Source of the DNA: Montifringilla adamsi
Lineage: Eukaryota; Chordata; Aves; Passeriformes; Passeridae
Reading direction: 5' to 3'
NCBI GenBank assembly: GCA_017590115.1
Contig: JAGGNK010007115.1
Location: 1,845,967 to 1,909,966, forward strand
Length of the DNA: 64,000 bases
Shown here: positions 45,020 to 55,256 of the stretch, in pieces
How the letters are laid out: each line of letters starts with the position of its first letter
Numbering within the stretch: the first letter of the stretch is position 1
The notes under the pieces: model-generated
What the model was told of the DNA's origin: nothing
The model's input: only the letters and a program-made list of their open reading frames with translations
Database searches by the model: none
Position numbers and translations under genes: made by a program

Positions 45020-45472
45020 AGCCCTGGCAGTCCCTGTGTGTCCCTGGGTGTCCCCATGGATCCCTGTGTGTCCCTATGTGTTCCTGGGTGTCCCTGTGGG
45101 TCCCTGTGTTTTCCTGGGTGTCCCTGTGTGACCCCATGGATCCTTGTGTGTCCTTGTGGGTCCCTGGGTGTCCCCATGGATCCTTGTGTGTCCCTGTGTG
45201 TCCCTGGGTGTTCCTGGGTGTCCCCATGGATCCCTGTGTGTCCCTGTGTTTTCCTGGGTGTCCCCAGGTGTCCCTGTCTATTCCTGGGTGTCCCTGGGTA
45301 TCCCTGGGTGTCCCATAGATCTCTGTGTGTCTCTGGGTGTCACTGTCTGTCTTTGGGTGGCCTTGTCTGTCCCTGGATGTCCCTGGGTATCCTCATGTGT
45401 CCCTGTGTGTCCCTGCATTTCCCTGTGTGTTTCTGGGTGTCCCCAGGTGTCCCTGTGTGTCCCTGTCCTGCA
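45020..45472. repeat. Short-unit minisatellite (GTGTCCCTGG)
   Basis: More than forty 10- to 12-base units of the type GTGTCCCTGGGTGTCCCCAT with a CATGGATCCCT variant recurring near 45058, 45138, 45178 and 45228. The array follows the CR1 fragment within about ten bases. The Cys/Pro/Val-rich frames it generates are not proteins. Confidence 0.95.
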
Positions 45473-45930
45473 GGGAGGGCTCTGCTCCAGAGGAATGGGC
45501 AGGGATTGATCCCAGGAATCCCCCCTGAACTTCTGCCCAGTCCTGAGCAGATCCCACAGAGGGTGTGGAGTCTCTCTCTTGGGGATATTCCCGAATTTCA
45601 GGATGCGATCCCGCTCTGGGATGACTCCTGTGCTCCCTTCCAACCTGCCCCATCCCAGGATCCCATGATCCATGTCCAAACCCCTCCCAAATCCCCCTCA
45701 TTCTGTTCCAAGCCTCCTCATTCTGTCCCACCCAGCAATTCCATGTCCTGGCACGATCCCTGGATGGGTTTTTCCCCGGGAATGCTGAGGATGGGGAAAT
45801 GCTGCCACACGTCCTGGCACCATCCCAGCCCAACTCCTGCGGCTGTGACACGGGGGAGCTGCGGGGACAGGAGCTCAGGAGGCTCCTCCTGCCTTTGGAG
45901 TCTGGCTGAGGCAGCAGGGATGAGCCGGAT
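45473..45930. other. Gene-free interval
   Basis: No gene or known repeat recognised between the minisatellite and the tandem duplication. Confidence 0.45.
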
Positions 45931-46710
45931 CCCTATTTTTAGAAGGAAAAACTCCTGGAGAAACTTGTGGCAGCAGCTTCTCCCAGAGGAGATTGGCATT
46001 AAGGAGGAGGAATGAGGAGTGTGGAATCATCTCCAGGAGAGGTTCGGGTCCAAGCCTGGCTGGAATTGGATAGAAATGTTGGAATTAGGTGGAAATGCTG
46101 GAAGTGGATGGAAATGCTGGAATTGGGTGGAAATGTTGGAATTGAATGGAAATGTTGGAATTGGATGGAAATTCTGGATTGGATGGAAATGCTGGAATTG
46201 GATGGAAAAGTTGGGACTGGATGGAAGTGTTGGAATTGGATGGAAATTCTGGATTGGATGGGAATGCTGGAATTGGATGGAAATGCTGGAATTGGAGCTT
46301 ACTCTGATTAAGCACTGGAACAGGCCAATCGAGATCCCTTTAAACCTCAGACCAGCAGAGAGACAGAGGAGCAGAAGATCCTTGGGTTGCTCCCAGGTTC
46401 TGGAAAGGCTGATCTGAACATTCATTGCGAGCAAATCCATATTTTTTGAAGGAAGAACTCCTGGGGAACTTAGGGCAGCAGCTTTTCCCAGTGGAGATTG
46501 GCATTAATGAATGAGGGGTGTGGAATCATCTCCAGGAGAGACTCGGATCCAAGCCTGGCTGGAACTGGGTGGAAATGTTGGAATTGAATCCTTAGGGCTG
46601 GATTGACTCTGATTAAGGGCTGGACTAATTAAATCAAGATCCCTTTAAACCTCAGAACAGCAGAGGGACCGAGGAGCAGAAGGTCCTTGGGTTGCTCTCA
46701 GTTTTTGGAG
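45930..46710. repeat. Tandem duplication with one expanded internal array
   Basis: The segment from TTTTTAGAAGGAAAAACTCC (45933) through GTGTGGAATCATCTCCAGGA (46019) to CCTTTAAACCTCAGACCAGC (46337) is repeated with divergence at 46438, 46510 and 46640. The first copy holds a long array of GGAATTGGATGGAAATGCT units between its blocks; the second has only one or two such units (GGAACTGGGTGGAAATGTTG). Confidence 0.85.
46058..46300. repeat. 18-base minisatellite (GGAATTGGATGGAAATGCT)
   Basis: About thirteen units of roughly 18 bases with AATGTTGGAATTGG and AATTCTGGATTGG variants, inside the first copy of the larger duplication. Confidence 0.9.
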
Positions 46711-47048
46711 CCTTTGCTCCAAAAATGGATTGGATGGGAAGGATTTGACACAGAATTTTCACATCCAGCAGAGGAAAAGGGTCAAAGCCAGTGGAAGCAG
46801 TGTGGAAATGAGGGAAAATCTGCAGAGCTTGGCCAGGCTGGGAATCAACAGAAACAAAACCATCCCAAGTGGTGAAGGGGCAGCTTTATTTTAAAAAAAT
46901 CGAGTTGGAGGTTTTGGAAAAGAGGGAAGCAGTTCCTGGTTACACAGAGGGTTGGGGCTGGAGATTTGTCCACTCCTCATTCCCACAAAATTCCCTGAAG
47001 TGCAGGAGGGCCTTGGGAAGATCCCAATCCCAGCCAGACATTTCCAGT
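46711..47048. other. Gene-free interval
   Basis: Nothing recognised. Confidence 0.45.
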
Positions 47049-47049
47049 C

Positions 47050-47270
47050 AATCTAAGACTCAGTCCCAGCTCCTGAGGAATCCAATCCCATCTCCTGAGG
47101 AATCCAATCCCAGCTCCTGAGGGACCCAATCCCAGCTCCTGAGGGATCCAATCCCAGCTCCTGAGGAACCCAAGCCCATCTCCTGAGGAATCCAATCCCA
47201 GCTCCTGAGGGACCCAATCCCAGCTCCTGGGGGATCTAATCCCAGTTCCTGAGGAACCCAATCCCTGCCT
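47050..47270. repeat. 24-base minisatellite (CCAATCCCAGCTCCTGAGG)
   Basis: Nine or ten units of about 24 bases, AATCCAATCCCAGCTCCTGA with GGGACCC, GGATCT and CATCTCC variants. Confidence 0.95.
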
Positions 47271-47605
47271 TTGCCTGGAATTCCCACCACATTTTCCTCT
47301 AAGGATTTTAAATACTGATTTTGAGCTTGACTTGGCCTGAGAAAAAGGAGATGAAGGGGATAAGAGCTCTGGATATTGCTGGGAAAATCATGGATCAGAG
47401 TGGAAATCATCACTTGGAGTTTCCAAAGCCAGCTGAGATTTAGGCTCTGGTGAGCCCTGAGTTATTCCTGTTGCCATAGAAATAAATGGATGTGTTTGCT
47501 GCTGCTCCCTGCTCCAGAGATATCCACAGATATCCATCACCACCTCCAGCCACGGCACTTGGTTCCCAGGTTTTCCTTCTCCCAGGAATTCCATGTCCAG
47601 CAGGA
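47271..47605. other. Gene-free interval
   Basis: Nothing recognised before the AT-rich block. Confidence 0.45.
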
Positions 47606-47862
47606 AGTTTTATTTTTATTTTTATTCTTAATTTTTATTGTAATTTTTAATTTTATTTTAAAAAAAATTTAATTGTATTTTTAATTTTCTGAATTTTTAA
47701 ATTTTTATTTCTATATTTTCATTTTCATTTTTTAATTATAAATTTTTTTATTTTTACTTTTAAATTTTTTAAAAATTTTTTGTGTGTGTTTGGTTTTTTA
47801 TTTGTTTGGGGTTTTTTGGGTTTGTTTTTTTTTTTGTTTTGTTTTGTTTTTTTTAATGTTGG
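47606..47862. repeat. T/A-rich low-complexity block
   Basis: TTTTATTTTTATTTTTATTC grading into TTTAATTTT, then TTTTTTTTTTTGTTTTGTTTTG. It has almost no C. Confidence 0.9.
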
Positions 47863-48026
47863 TGTTCTGCCTGAGCACTTTGGGAGCTCCCAGAACCCGA
47901 GCTCATCTCCCAACTGGGAGCAGCTCCGTGACATTCCCAGTTTGCAGCCCAGTGTTTTCCCTACACTGAGAAAATCAGGAATTGCAGCGAGGCTGAGGCA
48001 GTTTCACCTCCCTTTGTTCTGCTCCT

Positions 48027-48053
48027 GAGGGAGGGAGGGAGGGAGGGAGGGAA
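48027..48053. repeat. (GGGA)n microsatellite
   Basis: GAGGGAGGGAGGGAGGGAGG: about six GGGA units. Confidence 0.95.
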
Positions 48054-48309
48054 ATCAGCGCCTGTCAGAGCCTCTCCAAGGGTCTGGAATTCCAGACCCA
48101 TCTGGTGTCAGACCGGGGAATTGGGATGGGGAAGATATTCCTGGTTGGATTTCTCCCACTGGGAGTTCTGAGCTTGGAAGTTTCCTCGGAGCAGGAAACC
48201 AAAGGGTTGGATTTGCCACGTGGAGGGAAGCTGGGCTTGGAATTTATTTTTGGAGATTGAAGCTTGCCTGGGAATTTATTTTTCTTTCCGTGACTTCCCA
48301 GCTGTTCCC

Positions 48310-48612
48310 CACAGAGCAAAAATCAGGATGGAGCACTAGGGAAAGGCTGGGAGAGCTGGGAATGTTCACCTGGAGAGGAGAAGTTTCGGGGAGAGCTCGG
48401 GGTGGCCTTGCAGGGCCTGAAGGAGCTCCAGGAAACCTGGAGAGGAATATTTCAGAGGGATGGAGGGACAGGACACGGGGAATGGCTTCCCACCGCCAGA
48501 GTCAGGGATGGATGGGATTTTGGGGATTGGGAATTCCTGGCTGGGAGGGTGGGGAGGGCTGGGATGGAATTCCCAGAGGAGCTGCGGCTGCCCCATCCCT
48601 GGGAGTGGATCC
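48310..48612 (+). mobile_element. CR1 LINE 3' fragment (sense)
   Basis: AGGGAAAGGCTGGGAGAGCT, TTCACCTGGAGAGGAGAAG, CTCCAGGAAACCTGGAGAGG, GGGAGGGTGGGGAGGGCTGG and GCTGCGGCTGCCCCATCCCT are CR1 blocks in order on the + strand. The last 60-80 bases of the element are missing. Confidence 0.9.
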
Positions 48613-48623
48613 TCCAGCCTCAG

Positions 48624-49335
48624 TTAAACTCAGAGTCAAACCTTAAATGAGTGCTCAGAGCCAGGCCTAAAATAAGAATTAAATCCACTTTAGGATGGAT
48701 TAGCCTCTGGATAAGGATTTATCTTGTTTTCAACCCTTATCAGCTTTATTTTCCTGTTCCTTCACCTCTTATGAGTTAAACTCAAAGTCAGTCCTTAATG
48801 AGTGCTCAAAGCCAAGCCTAAAGCAAGAATTAAATCCCTTTTTAGGATGGATGAGCCTCTAGAAAAGGATTTCTCTTATCTGTGACCCTTATCAGCTTTA
48901 TTTTCCTGTTCCTCCTGACTACATGAGTTAAACTCAAAGTCGAGCCTTAAACAAGAATTAAATCCACTTTGGGATGGATGAATCTCTGATTAAGGATTCC
49001 TCCTATCTGTGACATTTTCTGAGCCTTTTCAGCTTTATTTTCCTGTTCCTCCAGCCTCATACGGGTTAAACTCAGAGTCAAGCCTTAAACGAGAATTAAA
49101 TCCACTTTGGGATGGATGAGCCTCTGGATAAGGATTTATCTTGTCTTCAACCCTTATCAGCTTTATTCTCCTGTTCCTCCACCGCACATCAGTTAAAGTC
49201 AAGCCTTAAATGAGTGTTCAAAGCCAAGCCTAAAACAAGAGTTAAATCCCTTTAGGATGGATGAGCCTCTAGAAAAGGATTTCTCTTATCTGTGACCTTA
49301 TCCGTTTTATTTTCCTGTTCCTCCCATCCGCCCAC
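48624..49335. repeat. Five tandem units of about 127-151 bases
   Basis: GTTAAACTCAGAGTCAAACC-type starts lie near 48624, 48775, 48926, 49065 and 49192 (the last shortened). Each unit then carries CCTAAAACAAGAATTAAATC, GATGGATGAGCCTCTGGATA, AAGGATTTCTCTTATCTGTG and CAGCTTTATTTTCCTGTTCC. Confidence 0.95.
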
Positions 49336-50840
49336 ATTCCCCATCCTTGGCGAGGACGGGTTCGTGGTTTGGCGCTCTCCGTGGTGCTGCAGAGACTCCT
49401 GACGCACCAAAAATTCCCTTTTTTGGCCTCATTTTCCCCCCAGCTCCCACTCCCAGCAGGAATTGATTCCAGCCTGAATTCCATGTTTTCCCATCCCCAG
49501 AATTCCACAGGGAAAGCTGATCCTGATCCTTATTCCTGTTCCACTCCCACTAAACACACTTTAAATCCCATTTAACTTTCCCACTTCTAAACAAGCCCGA
49601 AACTTCTAATTGCTTCCAGTGAGTCATTCCCGGATGGAATTGTTCCCTAAAACTCGTGGATTGGGGCTGAGGTGCCAACCACCAGCACTGAAATGGTTTT
49701 TCACACGAGGTTTGAATAAATCCATTCAAATCCTGACAATCCCTGATAGCCTTGGATTGTTCTCCCAGACAAAGCCGAACAGGAACTCTTGCAAAATCCC
49801 ATTATTTTTGGAATTCTTTCTTTTCAGCGCCTCTGAAACGTGGTGAAATTCCTGGAAATACATTTTCCACCATGCCAGACTCTGAATAAAATTAAGGAAA
49901 GGGTCGGGAAGGGACAGGAGCTCCCAGAATTCCCTGGAGGAAAAGGATTCCTGCATTCCTGCTTTTCTCCTCAGGAATTCCAAGTGCTGAATTTTGGGAA
50001 TATTTTCACATTGCAGAAGGAATCTCTGGTGAATATTCCTGCCTTGGGAAGATAACAACGCCCAGCTCTTATCAAAATCCCTCAGAATCCTATTTATGGA
50101 AATTAAAATCCCCCCAAAAAAGGAATAAAAATGGTTTTATCCATAAGGACCTAAAGCTGTTGGAATTGGAATTCTGGGAATATCAACCTTTTCCTAATGA
50201 TCCCTCTGGGATGCACTTGGGAGAGATCTGCTGGAAGAAAGAATTCCAGGAGCAAAACCCTCTCCTGCTTCTTCCCAGGGCACAAAAAAGGAGATTTTTA
50301 ATATTTTGGGGGCTCTGATAAGACTCTGCTTCCCCCATTCCTGGGAGCAGCAAATTTTCAGGAGCCATCCTTGAAATCCCTCTTGGAAATAAAGAAAAAT
50401 GGAATTGTCCAACCAAATCCACCTTGAGTACTAAAAATAACATTTTAATCCTCCCTTTTTACCCCAAAATGGGTTTTTACCCCATATTTTGGAACTGGGG
50501 GAGATTAAAAATAGACTCAGTGCCAAGGCCCAGCCCAGCCTCTGGAATCTGTGGAATTTGTTCTGTCCCACTGGAAAATCCCAGATTTTCCCCTCTTGTG
50601 AAGGAATTTGGGCTGAGTGGAAGAATTTTTAGGGGGGAAAAGGGGCTTTTGGGAGGGGATGGATTCATTTCAGTTATGGCAAAATCAGGGATTTTTCTCC
50701 CCTAAAAGGGAAAGGAAAGCTGGGAAAATCCACCAAAATCCTGGGTGATTTTGGGGAGTTCCATCCATTTTCCCTGGGTTCTGTTTCCCATCATCAAAGA
50801 GCAGAAAATGTCAACAAATCCCAGGAATCCCATGGAAATA
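49336..50840. other. Gene-free interval between SSTR5 and TEKT4
   Basis: No gene or known repeat family recognised; frames below about 110 codons only. Confidence 0.5.
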
Positions 50841-50842
50841 AT

Positions 50843-51340
50843 CCATGGAAATAAATAATGGAAATAACCCTGAAGTGGCTCCAGGATGGTCTGGTTGGGA
50901 CAATCTAAGAGCCAAGGAATCTTCTGGATATTCCTGATTTAAATTCCAGAAAATAAAGCAAAATTAGGACTGGTTTGGAGCAAAAATTGGGAAAAGAGGC
51001 AGGAATTCTGCTCATTCATGTCCTGATTTCCAGGAAATTGTTGATCCCAAAGCTGCAGCTCCAAGATTCTCCTGGTTCTGGAGAAAGCAGGGATCTCATG
51101 GAAATAATTCCATTTAAATAATCCCATGGAAATAATGCTGCAGTGGCTGCAGGATGGGAAGAACCAAGGAAGCTTCTGGGTATTCCTGCCTTAAATTCCA
51201 GAAAATAAAGCAAAATTAGGACTGGCTTGGTGCAAAACCTGGGAAAAGAGGCAGGAATTCTGCTTTCATTTTTTTCTGGAAAATCGTTGATCCCAAAGCT
51301 ACAGCTCCAAGATTCTCCTGGTTCTGGAGAAATCCAGGAT
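50843..51340. repeat. Tandem duplication with a period of about 250 bases
   Basis: AATTCCAGAAAATAAAGCAA with AATTAGGACTGG near 50943 recurs near 51193. Flanks such as GGAAAAGAGGCAGGAATTCT, ATCCCAAAGCTGCAGCTCCA and AGATTCTCCTGGTTCTGGAG match in the same order. Confidence 0.9.
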
Positions 51341-52385
51341 GTGGAAGGCAAAGCAGGAATGTGGGTGAGGAAAATTCCAGGAATAAATCCTTTGCCACCT
51401 GCTGGAAAAATCTGCTCAAGCTTGCAAACACTGAGGTATTTAAGGAAAACACCAGAAATTCCTGCCCTGCCTGCGTGGGAATCCTTGGAAAAGCTGGCAG
51501 CTCCTTCCAGCCATTTGTTCTGAGGTGGGAATTTAAAAATCTGTTAAAAATCCACACCAAAATAAAATTCCCAACCTGTGATTCCTCCAGAAAATGCTGG
51601 GATGGGAAGGGAACAAGGAGAGGGGAGAAATTCCAGATATGAAGGGTGAATCTCTGGTGTGGTGGAGGAGGCTCTGGCCCCAAATGAATCCTGATGGACA
51701 GCAAATCCTAATTCCAAGAGGAATTTTGGTTTTTTCAGAGGAAAACTCCTTCACTTCTCCTTGCAGGGCAGCAAAACCAGCTGGAATTTTATTCCAGAGG
51801 GGATTTTGGCATTGCCAAACCTGAGATGGAAAAAAGAGTTGGGAAATTGGGGATTTATGGCTCAGTTTGAGAATTTTGGGAGTGGAATTGCATCACCCCA
51901 GCTTTCCTTTTGCTTTTCCTATTCCTGCAAACTCTAAACCATTCCCATTTCCCCGCTCCCATTTTAATAAAATCACGGGAAAGTTTGATTTATGAGTGAA
52001 CTGCTCCCTAAAATGATCACAGAAAATCCTTTCTTTTTGCAGCCTGGGATGTGGGAATGCCTCAGCTCCCAATCCCAGAGAGGGAAATGGGATCCCTCAG
52101 GCCCTTCCCAGATTTAGGATCCTGTTTTCCTCTGGCAAATCCCACCAGGAAAACACGACAGGAACACTGTGTTTACCTCCCTGGTGGATTTCTGCCATTC
52201 CATTTTTATTCATTCCCTGGGGGACATCATCCTAAATGAGGTTTAATTTATTCCCAGCTGCTGGTGTTTATTTAATTCCTACCTTTTTCCACCTGTGGAA
52301 TAGCTCCATCCCAGCAGATGTTCCCTGAAATTTGAGGATGGAAGAGGAAAAGCTGCTTGGAGGGAGGGGTTGGGGTGAGAAGGTG
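51341..52385. other. Gene-free interval
   Basis: No gene or known repeat recognised. Confidence 0.5.
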
Positions 52386-52389
52386 AGAC

Positions 52390-52562
52390 CTGTCCTGGAG
52401 CTGGGGAAGGGAAAAGGGAAAAGGAAAGGAAAAGGAAAAAAAGGGAAGGAAATGGTAAAATTGGGAAGGAGGAGAAAGGGGAAAGAGGAAAAAAAGGGGG
52501 GAAAGAGGGAGGAAGGGAAGGGAAGGGAAGGGAAGGGAAGGGAAGGGAAGGGAAGGGAGATT
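52390..52562. repeat. Polypurine tract ending in (GGGAA)n
   Basis: The + strand is nearly all A/G from AAGGGAAAAGGGAAAAGGAA to a run of about nine GGGAA pentamers at 52513-52557. The Phe/Pro/Ser frames on the opposite strand come from this tract. Confidence 0.95.
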
Positions 52563-53034
52563 GACCCATGGATGCAAAATTTGGGATGAAAAGAAGCCTG
52601 AGAGCCCAGGCCCCATAACCCCATCCCAAAGCTGCTCATCCCTGGGGTTGTGCAGCTTTCCCAGCCCGGTTCCTCACTGCTTTTCCAGAATTTTTAATTA
52701 TCCCAGCTCCCAGTCTCCCTCTCTCCAGCAGATCCAGTCTAAAATAATTACAATAATCTGCCAAATTGGCTCTGTTTTCCCAGGAATGAAACATTTCCAC
52801 TGCAGCCAAATGGGCCCTGCCCATTCCTCGGGAACATCCGTGCGCTCCGATGGCACAGGCAGTTAAATGGAGCCTGGAAAATAATCTCATTTCTGCCTCC
52901 TCTGCTTTTCATTCCATTTTCCCTCCAGACCAATTATCCCCAGGAATTGAATCACAGGGATTGGCACCGTCGCTCCCTGCGGGAAAAGTGGGAAAACAGC
53001 CGGAACCACCGGGGGGAAAGGAGGGGAATGGTTT
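52563..53034. other. Gene-free interval
   Basis: Nothing recognised. Confidence 0.45.
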
Positions 53035-53225
53035 GGGATGGAGGGAAAGGGGCTGGGAATTCTCCCTGGGAGGCACAACTGCTCTGGGATCCTTCTCCCA
53101 ACATTTTCCTGCCCTTGGCAGGGTGGGAATGGGATCAACCCTTCCCAATAGAGGAGATGCTCCAAAAAACCAGAATCCTGGTGATTTTTAAAGTCCTTTC
53201 CAACCCAAACCATTTGGGTTTTATG
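53035..53225 (+). mobile_element. CR1 LINE 3' end (sense), degraded
   Basis: TTCCTGCCCTTGGCAGGGTG, GGAATGGGATCAACC and the tail AAAGTCCTTTCCAACCCAAA then CCATT are CR1-like on the + strand; the first half is poorly preserved. Confidence 0.7.
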
Positions 53226-53654
53226 GAAAATGAAAGGAATTCCATTTCACTGTAACTTCTCAACCCTTCCCCCTCCAACTTTCAAACAGGCTGGGAATAA
53301 AATCCCTCTTATCAGCAGAGGGTGATAAATGTTGGGATATTTGATAAACGTGTCAGGGTATTGGATAAATGTGTTGGAATATTTGTTTAAATGCCTTGGG
53401 ATATTTGGATTCTTTTTTCCCCAGCCCATTTTTTCACTTTTTATGGATTAAAGGCTGAGGTTTCCCACGCTGAGGTTTCCCTTTTTCCAAGTGCTGCTGG
53501 TTGGGAGGGGTGGGAGCAAAATTTTGCTGCTTGGAATCCTGGAAAAAGTGGGATAAAAGCTGCTCCAGGGTTTTCCCTTCAGTCATAATCCTATAAAATA
53601 GAATCATTCTATATTATAAATATATTTAGCAATAAAAAGAGGGAAGACTTTGGG

Positions 53655-53832
53655 AAGGAATTCCAGGTTAGGATGGAATTCCAGTGAAGCTGTGGCTGCC
53701 CCATCCTTGGAATGTTCAAGGTTGGACAGAGTTTGGAACAACTTGGGATTGTGGAAGGTGTTGGAGTTGGAATTGGATGGGCTTTAAGGTCTTTTCCAAC
53801 CCCAATCATTCCAGGATTCCCTGATTTTTCCC
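53655..53832 (+). mobile_element. CR1 LINE 3' end (sense)
   Basis: TTCCAGTGAAGCTGTGGCTG, CCCCATCCTTGGAATGTTCA, GGTGTTGGAGTTGGAATTGG and TCTTTTCCAACCCCAATCAT then TCCAGGATTCC form a CR1 3' terminus on the + strand. Confidence 0.9.
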
Positions 53833-54925
53833 TCAGGATCCAACATCTGGGCTAGCAAATGCAATCATGAGGAGAAATCCATGAAAAACCCCAAAGGACA
53901 ACACAAACCTTTGGAACCCAAACCCTCCTTGACATCCCCAAAGGAATGAGCAGCTTTTAGCAGGAATAGCAATTCCTGGATAATCCTAAATTCAGATAAC
54001 ACAAAATCCCAGGAATTCCAACCCCACACCCCATCAATGGGCTCTTCAAATGTCTCTGGCCAGGGTTTTTTGTGGGATTTTTCCTTTAAGGAATTTTTTT
54101 TTTTTCCCCTTTGAGCAGCTGCTTTTTAAAGGTTAAAAATCCCTGTAAAACAGGAAATGACGGAATTTTGGTCTGGTCATTTTTCCCTGGTTTTGGACAC
54201 GTCACATATTTAACAAATGCCCAATAATGGCTCCATGGCATTTGCTGGGGGAGCTGATGTGGATAATTGTGGATGAAATGATGGATAACAGCTCATCCAC
54301 AGGTTTTGCTTCCAGGGAAAAGCCAGAACACAGAATCAGCTCCATTCCACATCCCAGTGCTGAAGTGGAAATTCAGGATTGCATCCCCAAGCTGGTTACA
54401 TTTTCCTTTTTTTTTTTCTTGAAAAAAAAATTAAAATTAAAAATCCTTGGATTCATCTTGGCAGGTGCCATGGATTGGGAGTGGTTTTCCCAAGGGCAGA
54501 TTGGCATCAAACCTGGAAAATTTGTAGAAAAATTGGGGTTTTTTTTATTAACAATGTCTGAGCAGCTTAAATTCCTTGCTGAGTGGATGATCCTGAGTTT
54601 TATTGCTCTCATTTCAAGCTATAAATATTTTATTTCCACCTGGATATTATTATTATTCCTAAGAAATATTCACTCCTATTTCTTATTATTCTTAATAAAT
54701 GTTCACTCCTATTTAATTATTAGGATGAAATCCCCCAAAATATATCTCTGCTAGAGATATATTGCAGATGGAATAAATTGATTTTAAGCTGAAAAACTCT
54801 GTTTTGTGTCTTTTATAGAAAAAGGGAAGGGAAGGAGAAAGGAAAGGAGAAAGGAAAGGGCTTAAAGCATTTTAAACCAAGTAGAAGAAAACCAAGTGAA
54901 CACAACACTTTAATGTACAATTTCT
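53833..54925. other. Gene-free interval 3' of TEKT4
   Basis: No gene recognised. A short duplicated AT-rich segment (AAATATTCACTCCTATTTCT / AAATGTTCACTCCTATTTAA) lies at 54660-54720 and a purine run at 54818-54860. Confidence 0.5.
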
Positions 54926-54928
54926 CAA

Positions 54929-54934
54929 TTTATT
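54929..54934 (-). terminator. TEKT4: TEKT4 poly(A) signal
   Basis: TTTATT on the + strand, AATAAA on the - strand, about 105 bases past the TEKT4 stop codon at 55039-55037. Short 3' UTRs are usual for tektin genes. Confidence 0.65.
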
Positions 54935-55036
54935 TCATATGAAAGCTCTCAGATTTTTTTCCCACACTTGCCAATGGCTCAATAGAAAAGAAGGAATTGT
55001 GTTTTTCTCCTGGATTTTGCAGGCTGGGTACAGAAA

Positions 55037-55256
55037 TCACTGTTTGTAACTCGCCACCTCCAGGTCCACGGGGTAGCGAACTCGGTTGCCCATGCACTTC
55101 TCCCTGTCAATAAAAATGCTGTTGGCTTTCACAGCAATCTCCTTCTCCAGCTTCATCCTGGTCTCCTCCAAATTCTTCAGGTTCTGCTCTGACTCCATCA
55201 GTTTTCTCTTCAGGGCCTCCAAGAATACCGTGAGCTCTTCCACTTCGTTCACCAGC
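55037..55256 (-). other. TEKT4: TEKT4 exon 6 (coding, last)
   Basis: The acceptor AACTCCTTCCAG ends at 55257; the coding part ends with TGA at 55039-55037. It encodes LVNEVEELTVFLEALKRKL, the last coiled coil, and IDREKCMGNRVRYPVDLEVA. Confidence 0.93.

Noticed and set aside
46869..47413. Frames over the CCAATCCCAGCTCC array as a repeat protein
   Set aside because: Both strands are open only because of the 24-base unit; no domain or expression signal is visible.
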